DNA of 64,000 nt from Girardinichthys multiradiatus (Eukaryota > Chordata > Actinopteri > Cyprinodontiformes > Goodeidae). Below the pieces are notes generated by a model. That model had not been told where the DNA came from and made no database searches. It saw only the letters and a program-made list of their open reading frames with translations. Shown in pieces: positions 23,575-36,559 of the stretch (positions are counted from its first letter, which is position 1; every line of letters starts with the position of its first letter). The position numbers were made by a program, and so were the translations under genes. Location of the stretch: NCBI RefSeq assembly GCF_021462225.1, contig NC_061797.1, positions 26,063,093-26,127,092 of the forward strand, given 5' to 3'.

Positions 23575-24146
23575 CAAGCCTTGGAAATGGTAAATAGGCT
23601 CAGTGAGACAGATTACATGTCTCAGTAAAATTACTAAAGCAACAACAGTAATTAAAATTAAATCTATTTTACTTACTGAGGAAGCTCAGTTGAAACTAAA
23701 TCCAATTTGTCTATTCTGATGAATCTGTCAATAATACATCAATATTTTCCAAAACGTGTCATTGTCATCATTAGCTTAAGACGACTTGTTGTGTTGTAGT
23801 GATTTTTTGCAGCTTTAATTATACATCTAGAGATGTCTCAGGCTCAAAAAATATATTTCGCAATTTCTTCTTAGTGGTACACTGACCTTTTATGGTTTAA
23901 CCATCCTGAAAAAAGTCAAAGTAATAATTTGAGCTAAGTTTTTATCGCATGATGTCCATTTCAGTGTTCTAGAATCTCTCTTACCAAGCCCTGGAAACAA
24001 TGGTTACAATGGTTCAGACAGGAAATCTGAATACCGCCGACAAGAAAAGCTTTGTCTAGAGACCGCGGGCAGGAATTTCTGATTGGTTTATTTTTTGTCA
24101 TAACACAAAACCGCTGTAAGATCAAGCTCATTTTACACTTTGCATG

Positions 24147-24265
24147 TCATGGGGGCCTAGTGGCTTAATTTGCAGTTTGGCAGGGGGAGGGGGGCTGTGA
24201 TGCCTATCTGCAGCTGTCATTGGGCGAGGGGCAGGGTACACCCTGGACAGGTCTGTTTATTTATT
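24147..24265 (+). repeat. Retroposon 3'-region fragment
   Basis: CAGCTGTCATTGGGCGAGGG and CAGGGTACACCCTGGACAGG are phrases typical of the 3' part of a widespread fish retroposon, related to the copies at 3.6 and 23.0 kb (compare AGGGTGTACCCTG at 3885). Head and tail are absent. Confidence 0.5.
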
Positions 24266-27200
24266 GTTAATTATACATTCATTACTATTTTTGTTTTGTT
24301 ACTGGGAGGATTTATGGCCTTCTCTAAATACCATGAAGCCCCTGACGGCTCGCCATTGCATAATATACATTAGGATTGCAAAAAAAAAGAAAAAGAAGAA
24401 TACTATATTAGTTACAGTTGTGATAAAGGTATCAAGGTGTCAGATCTCTTGCTTTACACAATATTCCTACTCCTCTTTATGAGCTTTAACATCACTGAAG
24501 ATTTACCTTGGGTGTGGACATTAAGGTGAGTCAATTTAACTGACCAAATATGGCTGCTTTTTAAGTGACGTTGATATAAACAAATATTTTAAGTGACTTA
24601 TCTTCCACAGGAATGAAAGCTTGATGGTATAGCAGCATAGCAGCTTTTTTGTGTTGATATGTATTACCAGTTGCAAAGAAGTTTTAACGTTGCTTCCTTA
24701 AATGCCTCCAAACACAAAAACATTCATTAAACTTGCTGTGTACTTCAATCGTTCTTCAGTAGATGTTAGGGATATGAATTCATTTAATTTAAGATCTGGA
24801 GAGCTTTGGATTTAATTACAGCTCTCAGACATTTTTTCCCCTCATTTTATGTACTTTTTTTATTTCTTTTGGTGGATGTCCTGACACAAAATTTGGGGAT
24901 GGAGGACCCCTGTGCTGCTACAAAGATGGTAGCGGATGGCTTTAGGGGAACAAACGATTTCCCTGCCAACAGAAAGACTCTACAGAACAACCTCTTCACA
25001 ACCCAGCAGGCCTTGCACTGTCACTGAGTCCCACGATGGAATTGAATGGTCCAAAGATTACTCAATTATTTCTATATACCAGCCGTCCATGGCAGACTAA
25101 AGGCCTATTATTGGAGGGACTGAGACCATAGGAACTTATTACATGTGTGACCTTTTAAAGCCTTTCACTGTGATGGATCTCAGGTGAGAATTTACTGGAA
25201 TCAATTTTTATCTCAAAGCTCGATGCATGCTCACCAGCACAACACTGTGAAACGTTCACTTTGTTAAAAAAAAAAAAAAAACGCAGACAGGGCCTTGAAT
25301 ACTACAAATGGGCAACATTTTAAAGCACCCCAAATGTCTCTGTGTCCTTCCATATTAAAGAGACTTTGAAAAAGAGGGATGGTGGAAGTGCAGGTGTATT
25401 GTACTTAATCAAGGTAGAAATACAAAGACAGAACCAGTTCCCCAAAGGTTCACATCAAAAGGTGCATTCCACTTTGTGAGCTATTTAATCAGTTAAAACA
25501 CAGATGGCAGGCCGCCGCAATTAATTAATCATATATGAGGCATCCTGTACTTGCTTGCAGAAAGTATGTCAGTGCTACAGAGATCTAATTTGGATTTCAT
25601 TGTAACTGTGTGCCACCACAATAACTGCTAGATTTGAATAGGAAGTTATTCTGAACTTAATATATAAAAACTCAGCCACTGCTCTCTGTGATTATACTGT
25701 CAGTGTAGCAGAGTGAAATTTTAGGAATCAAAGTGTTTTATGCCTGTGATGCTGCTTTCCTTTGCTTTTAAAGAATGCGAATGAGGAGGGAATTTCTGAG
25801 GCTGTTAAGCTCTGTGCTATCATGAAAAGAATAAACATGAAGATGCAACACATCAGAGCACATTCATGTAGGTTATTTTTTATTAGAGTTGAATAAAGAG
25901 TTTTTTTAGCATGCAATTTGAACAAATTTGAATTTACTGTAAACACAAAGGACAACACAGCAATTGGAAAATTCAGATATCTTTGTAGGCGGGCGACATG
26001 ACTGAAAACCAGCTCTGAATGGTTGTGATCGTCAGGGCCCACACCCAGGGCTGGATTATTAACACTCACAAATCGGTTGTGGAAATCACTTATGAGCATA
26101 CCCACTTTTGAAAAGTAATGCCAGTGAACACAACTCATTGACACCACTAATTAGATTTTAAAATGAACCATGCAAAGAAAAAAAAAAATCATTAAACCTT
26201 AATCATTGACAATACCTCTGAAAAGGGCCCATCCAGCTTGCATTGCATAGCTCATAAGCATGCATTGATAATTCTGTCCAGTTTATTTCATTTACATAGC
26301 ACCAATTCACAAAGAAAGTTTATCTTGAGGAAATATCTGGCTAAGTATGTTCAGTTTAACTCTTTCGAATATATATTCTTATTTAATCCAACTGTAATCA
26401 AATTCAATAATGTCTAATTTAATGAATTAACAACATTTAAAATCTAATTGGTGAATAGTTAACCAATAGCCAAGGGGGCCAATGAGCTGTTTTGACATTA
26501 AGTAAGAAATAACTAGGAATTTTTCAAACAGGAATATTTGTCCCAGATACCTGTTCAAGTCTGATACTTTATTCAAGTTAATAAAATCAAAGCCATGGTT
26601 ATGCTTTATAACCCTGTAGCTTTAAAATGCAGTAAAATAACAAAGTACCTTTGATCAGTATGACAACTCACTCACCAGTTGTGTTCAGGATGCTGCAGTT
26701 TCTCCTATACTTTTTCTTGAAAGACACTTTGTCCCAGCCAGAATGTCTGCAGACCTGGCTTAACATGTTGCTTCAACACCACTAAATTTGGTTAAGAAAA
26801 CTACCTTAATTTTTTGACAAGGGTTTTGTTCAAAATTGCATGGCTTCATTTATTTCTAAACATGTATCTTACTGAACACATACTGCTACAGTCTTCAATA
26901 AGCTTGCATCTTGTCTTGCTGTTTTCATGTGGCAAAGTTTCCTACTATGCTTTGCAATGCATGATACATTGATTATTGAGCTCCTAACATATTTCAGTGT
27001 GGTTAAAGTGAATTGTTACCACACCAGTCTAACAGAAGATATTATCCTGGTTCAGAAACTTGACACTTTGAATGTTGGGAAAATTAGTGAGCAGTGTTGC
27101 AGCTTTGATCTATGCAGCTCTCCTGTACAAATAGCAGTATGTTAGGTGAAGCAGGCAACGTAGATCCCATGACACAGAGAGATCCTTCCACTCCCAATGC

Positions 27201-27990
27201 CATTGTAAATTGTTGAAAAACTTAAAATTTCACATGGATAACCCAGATTAAATAAAAAAAATTATTTGCACAAACTATAACAGAATTTCACTAGCTGTGT
27301 ACAAGGAAAAACACTTGTCAAAACGGCACAGGAACTGTGTCTGAATGTTTTTAAGAATCTCCAGATTATACAGAGAATTATAAAATGTCTTGATCAAAAC
27401 TGTGAACAACCTGCTATCGTGTGAGAGCATCCTTAAGAATAACAAACATACTTGGTGTTAATTGACAGGGGCTCAAGGCATTGGTAACTCACACATTACA
27501 CTTTACACAAACGTACATTGAAATTCAGAAGTCAACTTTTGTATGTAATCTGCACAACAAAATTGCTACAGAGTGAAACTTAGCTTTACGCAATTCAAAC
27601 CAGTCATGAGTTTGAACTTGTGGAATTAAAAAAATATAAGACAACATATTAGAAACTGTTGAGGAATAAAATCTTTTCAAGTAATAACTGAAAATAAATT
27701 TCCTTAGAATTTGCAGTCACTCCCAATGCCAACAGAATGCACAAAATATTTTACATGCATCATATACAAAATACCTAAAACTGACCCTGGCTACACAACT
27801 AAATTATTTCAATACTATTAGTGTTATTGGCCTATGTAGTTAAGCCCAAAATAATTCATGACTTTGGTACTTTTAAAGTTTTTTTTTATTCAATCACAAA
27901 GTTTGTTTCTGATTTGAAATGATACAGCTATCTCTCAAAAGTAATTAACACACTGTGCAAAGGGTGTCGTTTTTAAAAATAAATTGTTTT
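24266..27990. other. No gene seen
   Basis: AT-rich DNA. The 139-residue minus-strand frame at 25728-26147 has no domain signature I know. There are short A-runs at 25265 and 26179. No RNA gene recognised. Confidence 0.5.
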
Positions 27991-28009
27991 TGTTTTCATT
28001 CCAATTTGA

Positions 28010-28340
28010 ATGAAAATAGCATGTAAAAATTAGGTATACAACTTTTAATAATCAATACAAAATCGTGTCTCAACAGGTAATTTTGACCGTTCTTTTACGA
28101 TGAGCTCCAAGACTTTGAGGTTGGGGCGTCTCCTTACCATCACCCTAATGTTTAGCTCCCTACTAAGATTCTCTATCAGATATAGGTTGGGGCTCTGGCT
28201 GGGCCACTAAAAACATAATATTAAGTTAGATGAAACCTGTAGGTACAATTAAAGAAAAAATACTTTAAATGTTCATTTGACAGTTGTGTAATAATTGTGT
28301 TTCTCAACTCGTAGAAAGATTTTAAAAATGCAAATATTAG
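28010..28340. mobile_element. Tc1-type noncoding relic
   Basis: The stretch around 28100-28210 (GTCTCCTTACCATCACCCTA, TTAGCTCCCTAC, GATTCTCTATCAGATATAGG, GGGCTCTGGCTGGGCCACT) matches in style the noncoding internal part of decayed Tc1-type elements. It resembles the relic at 48300-48390 (AGATTCTTTATCAGATTCAA). No frame remains. Confidence 0.5.
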
Positions 28341-30179
28341 GATATTTTTAGCATGACAGAAAAGCCACAGAGAAGTTTAGCTTATTAGCTTGCGGTGTCA
28401 TTCAAAGAAACTACTGGGTATTTTTCTGTTTTTGTTTATCGTAAAGTATCTACTAACGCAAATAAACTTTATTATGAGATCTCTCATGACATAAATGAAA
28501 GCGAAACATGTTGTAGTGCCATCAGGAAAGGTTGAAGAAAATTGCTGGCAGAGAGTTGGGCAGTTCTGTTCTTGCTGTTGTGTGTAGAAATATGCAGCAA
28601 CTTCTGTTATTTTTTCTTATTGAAAAGTATTGATGAATCGATTTGACTTTAACCTTTGTACTGAGTGTGTAAAATTGGTGTAAAGACTCAATAAAAATCA
28701 TTTATTATAAACATCTTCAGCCTACAAGACCCTGTGCGAGGGTGCTTATAATGGAACGCCTTTCACTGGTTCACTTCGCATTTCTGATGTATCTTTATAA
28801 AACATTAAATTTGCATTGAATGTGCTTTTGTATACAATGTTTAAAAACCCAACCAACATGCATTTTTTTTACTGTAATTATCACTCCTTTGTACTCATGC
28901 TCCAACTAGTTAAGCTTGCGGCTGTTTAAATGTTTTTGTTGTTGTTGTTGAAAATTTTACCCATGAAATGTTTCCATCCAATCACATCGATCTATCCTTA
29001 GCATAGAAAGACAGCTTTAAAACCAAGATAATAATCCAGTATGTTTTTATGGATCATCCACATTCAATGAGGTGATGCACGCTCTGCCGATTCTTTACTA
29101 GAGACAAAAACTGCACATAATAAAATCCAGTTTTATATTTTTTATTCTGAGAACTACAATAAACACAAAACAAACAGTAAATAAGCTTTTCAGAAAGCTG
29201 ATTACAAAAGCAATTTATTGCCAAGTCTAGGACTATTTTAAAGCATAGCAGCACTGGAAAGTGGAGGGGCCCTCATCCCAAATCTTCTCTCCCTCTAGCT
29301 CTTTACTTGCCACATTATTAAAGTGAGCTGCTTGGTGAGAAGCCAAGATGATCAACTTAGTTTACTATACAATACTCCAGATCCCAATAAAAGCAGTAAA
29401 AAAGGCTTGTGATTGAGGTCATCCTTGCATCCATTACAAAGGTAAATACTACAGTGGTTATTACAATAGCAAGGTCATTTGTCATGTAGGCTTGGTTTTT
29501 ACACATCTGAAGGACAACACTCAGTAGTCCGAACTTTATATCCACTTTAATGCTTATAGCTAGTTGGTTTATCTCAAAATGTTTCTCCGTGAAGAGATCC
29601 ATGAAATCCTGAAGAGAGCTGGTAAATTAAAAAGCATTCATTTAACCCTGGCCTGCAAATAAATATACTGACAAAATTCTGTTTATGATGTTCACTACAA
29701 ATTCAGCACCCTGTGGTGATGGACTTCTCTAATGACCTTACAGATATGTTCTTAGTGTAAAACACTAATTCTAAATAGTTACCATAAATCATTGAATTGT
29801 AGATATTTTAAAATGGCCCCAATCTTAGGAAGAGATGACAGAGGAATAAGCAAAAAGTAAAAACTGCATAATATTTTCAAATATAAATTGAGGCTGTGAT
29901 GGCACAGGAGGAAATGCTATGTGGGGATTATTCACAGTTATATAATGTCAGGAAGAAAACCAGCCGCTTCTCATTTTGGTCACTTATCCCTCATTGTAAA
30001 GGTCTGTATATTTCATTGCTGGTGCAGCAGCTTAGGGGATACATTTCAAAGCAGCAAATAAAAATTGGCTAAACTTCCAAAATTAGCACTTCAAAGTCAA
30101 ACATGATTTGCAGCGAGGGAAAGGGTGGAAGCAGTGTGACTGTGAAAGTGTGTGTGCATGTGTGAAAAGCTAACTGTGA

Positions 30180-30180
<1 letters not shown>
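28341..30180. other. No gene seen
   Basis: AT-rich DNA with no recognised exon, repeat or RNA gene. Confidence 0.5.

Positions 30181-30214
<34 letters not shown>
30181..30214. repeat. (TG)17 microsatellite
   Basis: Seventeen uninterrupted TG units, in a wider TG-rich stretch from about 30148. Confidence 0.95.
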
Positions 30215-30216
<2 letters not shown>

Positions 30217-33200
30217 GTGTAGCTGATGTGCAGAGTTCAACATTAGGCCTTAGAACCAATTTCTAGGCAAATTGGTTTCATTTAAGAATGAGATCACAGA
30301 GTAAGCAAACCTCTTTCAGGGCAAGTTCATGCATCTGTAGCCATTTATTTCAGTTTTATATGCACTGCTTTGCTCAAGCTGCTTGTAGGTAGAATATGCA
30401 TAATCTTAGCCATGGGCGCAGTGCTACAGTTAACATGTTCACATTTACCTGTTATTACCATGAATTTAAATAGTTTCTTCCATTTTATTGCATTCTGTCA
30501 CAAAGAGCTTCAACAGTAATTTAGCATTTTGTTTTCTATCCTCCCTCGAGCTCTGCTGCAGAATTGTTGCTAATCAAAGCCACATGTAACTAATTGCTCT
30601 CTCCAGTCGTTTGCTCATAGCACAAACAGGTCCATTAGCCATCCATAGAACATATGTTGAAGTTTGTAAGAGGCAATAAAAATCTGCTTAGTTTCAAGAG
30701 GTATAATAGTCACTTGACCACTAAGAGCACACATTTTCATTTATATCAGGTAACATTGATTTTCACATATTAAAACAGATGCTGTAGCTCTATGTTGGCA
30801 AAAAGTTATTAAATTCAAATTATGAGACCGGTTCAAAGTATCAACACATAAAACATCCACTGGGATACTTTCTATAAATATTTACCATTTACCAAGTATA
30901 AAGGATAATGTTAATGTATTAGTATTTTCATTCCACCAACTTTTAGCCAGTGTCAGCCCATAACATCTGTTGCAATTAGAACAGTTCAGGTGGGCAGCTT
31001 TGTCTTTGTAACTTACAGTTGGGCCATATTTGTTCCATTTTCAGATTATGAATCAAACAGTGCCCCATGAGATGTTAAAAGCTTGGAATATTTTTATTAC
31101 CTAAAGGCAGGGAGAAAAGTTGTTTTGAGAACCTGTTTTTTTTTATTCTTAAGTGCAGCTTAAAGAACAGCATCTAAGGTAAAATGAATATTAAACTATC
31201 GTGCTAGAGGTCAGGTTAGCACTGTTTTGGTATATTCCATGATACAGAAGTGGGACTGGCTGCAGTTTTGATTGTAAATAGGAATTCCTTGATTGAAGGT
31301 TTTGTGATGTACAAAGATCATGCAAGTTCAGTACAAGTTTTCCATTTTATTCTGACTGCACCAATGTCTTCTTATTGACTGTGTGGCAAATTCAGGTACT
31401 ACATTTCGCATTGCACAAACTCTGTTGGCTAAACTGATTGAAGCTGCATGACTGATTGAGTTTACATGTTTCTGCAATGAAATTATGAAAATTGTTACAA
31501 ACGCTTTACATCAGAGGTTCAAGTAGACTCAAAAGTGCTGTATACTTACAAAGATCATTTTTGAAGGTAAATAATCTCTATTAAACTGTTCAATCTCTTG
31601 TTCTTTGGTTGATCAAAAGACAATATTTTATAGAAAATATTTTCTGCTGTCAAATCGTAGTTGATGTTATTTGATACAACCTCCATGACTCTATGCATAT
31701 TCTGAGTACCCCCAGGTGGTCATATTATTATAAACTGAATCAATCAAAAAATAGGACAGGCTGCCATCAGCTTCTCCAGGCATTTAGCATGTAGAGGTGA
31801 GTGAATGTTCACTAGTGCAGACAGGGCTGTGAGCAAGTTTTGTTGGAAATACCTCTAAACAATGTCTAAATGGTTCGTCAACATCTAGGTTAAAACTGGT
31901 ATATAAGGTCAAAAACTGTGTTTTACACATTTACCAGAGTCTAAATACTGACCAGTTTTAGTTGAGATTGACAAGGATAGGTAAAAGATGAGAATGAGCT
32001 GGGCTAGAACCTGGGACCTTATAAAAAAAAACCTGGAAATGAAGCATATTTAGATCTGTTTTGTATTTTTTCAAGTTTTACTATAATTTAATAGAAATGT
32101 GGGGGTTTTTTTCGGTTGGGTAGGATCCTCAAAGTCTGAATGGGCCTTTTACAAAACGCTGACCTTGTGTTGACTCTAAAAGTCATTCAAAAGTAGACTT
32201 TTAATATTTTCACACATTGTAAGAATAAAAACAACAAAAGTTGCTGATTATTGAGGGGTAATTTGCCCATGCTAGCTGTTTAAAGCAAACTTCAATTAAA
32301 TACTAAAAACTGTTTAAAAAGTTTTAAAAACTAGAATCAGTCTACAATAGTAATAATAGGAAACAGTGCCAATGAAAGGGTAAAGTTCTGGTCAGGTTTT
32401 GTTGTTCATCATCTGGTTTGGGGTCAACTCTGCAGCTATTCTTTAGTTCAAATTTTAACATCATATTTGAAGGTTTACCAATCCCACACTGCCACAGCAA
32501 CGCTAAAATAAAATGTCAAGGAAATTCAAAAGTAATATAAACATTTCTTAGGTATTCAGTTACATTTGTAGGGAATACGAGGGAATAAGCACATAATTAT
32601 TGATTGTCACTTAACCACATAAAAGCATTTGTTTTCCCTAAATTATGGTCCTCTAACATGTTTGAAAGCTGCCCTACATAATTTAAGAGCAAAATAAATA
32701 TGTTGTTTATTCAGACAGAATGCGATATTTCAATTTATAAAGAATGCCAACTGCCAATTGTATTGTGGAAAATGGATGGAAAGATGGAGAGGACCAGTTT
32801 TGCAGATAATCATCAGCATTTTATATGGCAATCATCAGGCTGATTCCTTGCCAAGACTTAGATACTTCTTCAATTAAGCAAAGAACCCAGCAGGAAGTTA
32901 CTTTCAATATTACCTGTTAATAGCCTGATATCAGTTTCTTCTCCTAAAGAGCTTTAAACCACAAAATTTAATTTTGTATATTTAGGGCTGCAGAAACGCT
33001 GATGGATCCAAAATGAAATGCAGAAACAGTAGTTTTGCATATAATTTTGGCAGATTCTCCACCTATCTTTTCTATTTGCGATTTATACTCTGCATGCACC
33101 CTTTATGACCATGCTCCGCTGACAGCTGCCCCTATGTCAATATGAATGCCTGTCAGGAGAGATTATACATCACATGAATCGAGGCAGATAATGAGCAAGA

Positions 33201-35820
33201 GGGAAGGGCACTTTTTAACACCCCCTTGTGTGCAACATATGACACCAGCCAAGCTAATTGAGCAGATGCCATAATGCAGTAATCAGGAACACAGAAGAGG
33301 TTGTAGAATTCGTCAACTTTAGTCATAACAGCGCAGCATTTGCTGCTCAGGAACTTGTCAACCAACAAAAGCAGATGGTAATGCCAAACTGCAGTGCATG
33401 TGTATTTATGTGAGTGAACACACAGGTGTCCGCCATGTTTTCTAATTCTTCATGCACATTTTAAATTATGTGTGCGCAAACTTGTTGTATTTTATGTAGA
33501 CAGATACACAGAGTATACACAATATATAAATCAATACTCTGAGTTCTCATCAACAGAAAGCTGGGGACAGTGTTACCTGGTGAGGTTTTTCCTCATTATT
33601 TTTCAGGAAAATAAGCAATCAGGCATATTGCATGAAACCTGATTGTTTCCCTCTGTAAATCAGGAATTGCAATTAAAATGTTCTCTTATGTGGTATAATT
33701 GATGTCGGCCTAATCCTTTATTTGCACACCTGCCAGTGAGTCTGAATTTTTAATGAATTTCTAATTAATGCTCTTTGCACACCTCATTTATATGTTAGCG
33801 AATTATATTGCTGTTCTGTGTCCTGCTGGTAGGAGAGCGCCTGAAGGATGTTGCACCTGGGTTGAAACATGAAATTTTGCTGCTGTCTCAAAACAAAAAA
33901 ACCCAAAACAGAACAGTGGTGAATAATAACGCAATAATAAGGATATTAAACACATTAAAGGGGTTTTTCCACACACCTGAATGCACATTCATACTAAGCA
34001 ATTCACTTTGTAGGTGGGTGAGGCTCAAAAGAGCAATTGGTTGTTTGCAAAGCGGATGATTTGTGATTAGATATACATGATTGATCAATGGGTCAAGGTG
34101 GTGATATGAGGGATATGAACTACGTTTATAGAATTAAAGTAAAAAAACAAAAACAAATGTGCATATAAATGAAGGCGGCTTGTACTGTAAAGAACAAGTT
34201 AAAAAGACTGACACAAATGCAGAACATTTAACAATGGTTTTACCATGGGATCGTGCAGCTATATTCTGGGTCCTTCCATTAAATAAACACTAACTAAATT
34301 AACTGACCATGGGTTTTCAACATGAGTCTGATACTAACTCTGTGCTCCGCATGACAATATAAAGGTATAATAAAGGAATTTTTGAACTATATAAAATTAT
34401 TTTTTGGTTTCAGTGTAGCAGAGTGGTTCCTGAAGTCAGGGTCAATACCACCTTGTGGGTGGTTTAAAACCCAACTGGGGGTCCGTAGATGATCTCCAAA
34501 AGCAAACCTCAATAAAAAATGTTGTAGACGAGCATGCACTGCCATAATACATGTAAGCACAAGTCATCCACCAATAAAAAGCTTTATTTGTTGGGAGTAT
34601 ATGTTTTATCTTATGCTTTGATTGGCTTATTAGCAGTGTTTCTATTTGTCAGCCACTGCTAGTTAAGATAGCAAGTCTCACAACGTTATTTTTTGGTGGG
34701 AAACTAGAAGGTTTTTGGAGCCAATGGTGAAAGACATATTTGAGCTCTGTTAATTTGTAAAATTATTGGATCAGAATAAAAATTCTGCAAATATTTTGAC
34801 AGCTGCTAAACATCAGATTTTAAAACTTAGCCTGTGTATTAATCTGTTTTTGGGTTGTTTTTTTCTGTTGGGCTGTTACATCTTGAGCTTGTTTTTCCAT
34901 TTAATGTTTCAGTAATAATGTAGCTGCATGATCCACTAGGAAAACTCTAAAATCTCCTATATAATCAGTGGGAAACCCAGTCATGAAGTGTGCATATAGT
35001 TATTGAAAATCCAGCTATCAACTTCTGTAACTTAAAAAAAAACAAAAACTAAAAAAATTAGCAGCTCATTCAAGACAAGTTCTGTTTGTACCCTCAGCAC
35101 CTGCCTTGATTAACATTTATTCAATATTCTTTATTGTCATCATGTCACCATAATGAAATTTAGCTGAGACCCGGCTCAAAAGATGCACATATAGGTAGAC
35201 CTTTCATGTGAATCCCTTTGCTTATTTATGTTTATGTTCCTCAGATGTAGTTTACCTTAAAATGTTTACTGCTTTCACACTTATTAATCAAAAGATGTTT
35301 AAAGGACAAATACAAATTTCACCTATGGAAAAAAACTCTTGGCTAAACTAAAATTTTGGGTTTACTTAGCTAATTGTATAGTGCTAACATTAGCTATAAA
35401 TGTTTTTTCAGCCACTTTTTACTGATCCAACTAGATATAATGGGCAAACTTTTAGTCAAGTGGATTATCTCTTGACAGATCTGATAATTATTTGACAGTG
35501 CATTAGTTTCTGATGCATTTATCAGAAAGAACCTCATCAGATAAGCAGTGTCATGCATCTCTATTTACAATGTCTTCTGGGAAAAGGACTTTTTAAATAC
35601 AGCTCTGCACTTCTACTCATGATGAGTTTGAGTGAGCTCTAACTCAATGAGCGTTTATTTTCCCTCCTCTAATTTATTTGCTGTTGCATTTCATTTCCAG
35701 GCCAATTCACCCTGATAATCAGATGGCAATTAGTGAAGCATGAATCACAGAGAAGCCGCTCAACTTTTCTTACTTCCCCACACCTGCATGTTCACAACAA
35801 CACAGTTCGGCGAAGATTCT
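30215..35820. other. Gene-free 3' flank of lmo1
   Basis: No coding exon or clear transposon seen. The segment 33655-33800 is dense in homeodomain-type TAAT/ATTA cores and has CACCTG and CACACCT motifs. It is a candidate regulatory element only by appearance. Confidence 0.45.
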
Positions 35821-36453
35821 TTTATTCCAAATAAAGTTGTCCACTTTAAACAGCATTTCCAATTCCATTAGAAGAAAATGTAATAAAACCTTTAATGCAT
35901 CATAAGAGATGTTTAAATATATCTGTCTCTTGCAAGGCTTTTATAGCATTGTTGTTCTTTGATATCTACTTTTATCAATACATGGGCAACTTCCCTCAAC
36001 AACTTTGGTTTCAGTAGGAGGAAAAAAACTCACTATAAACATTTAGGAATCTTTAATTCACACTAGTAATAAAATTGCATTACATTTCATAAAATAAATG
36101 TTCCAGTTTATATATACAGAAAAAACAGACTGTACATACCCTCCAGTGAACCATTTCTAAAAGAAAACAGAAAACCTTAAACAAATTTCACAAAACATAC
36201 AAGCAATACAGTGCTCAGCTAAGCAGGCACAACTGTACATCAAAATTGTAACTGCTCAGTGTTGGGGGGTGTGGTGCGGTGTGGGAGGGGCAAAAAGTTA
36301 CATTTACAACAGAGTCCTTGCGGTGGGAGTGGGGGCCGATAATGGGAATTTAAAAAGTATTGCAGGCAAGCAGACAGACGCTTGTCTTTTTCCAAGTGCA
36401 GCAGAACATCCATCTTGTGTGTAAAGTGTGGATCCGATTGTTGCTGCCATGAA
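35821..36453 (-). other. lmo1: lmo1 3' UTR, extent uncertain
   Basis: Directly downstream of the stop codon on the minus strand. It contains a G/C-rich stretch at 36255-36340 and then AT-rich sequence. A minus-strand AATAAA (TTTATT on the plus strand) at about 35820-35826 could be a polyadenylation signal, which would give a 3' UTR of about 640 nt. Nothing in the sequence fixes the cleavage site, and longer 3' UTRs are common for LMO genes. Confidence 0.35.
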
Positions 36454-36559
36454 CTATTGAACCTGCGTCTCAAAGCTGCCGTTCAGCTGGCCCTCCTCAT
36501 AGTCCATTTGACACAAAATCATGTTGTTTTTTAGGAAAAACTTGTCCCCCACGCAAAAC
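36454..36559 (-). CDS. lmo1: lmo1 exon 4 (end of LIM2, C-terminus)
   Basis: The terminal coding exon has 106 nt. The acceptor reads CTTCCAACAG, followed by G to finish the split arginine codon, then [23 protein letters not shown] and the tail [11 protein letters not shown], then TAG at 36456-36454. CQMD holds the last two zinc ligands of LIM2. The tail differs only slightly from that of mammalian LMO1. It lies below the open-frame length cutoff, so it was found by translating the region downstream of exon 3. Confidence 0.95.

Noticed and set aside
25728..26147. 139-residue minus-strand open frame
   Set aside because: No family resemblance and no codon pattern that suggests coding.
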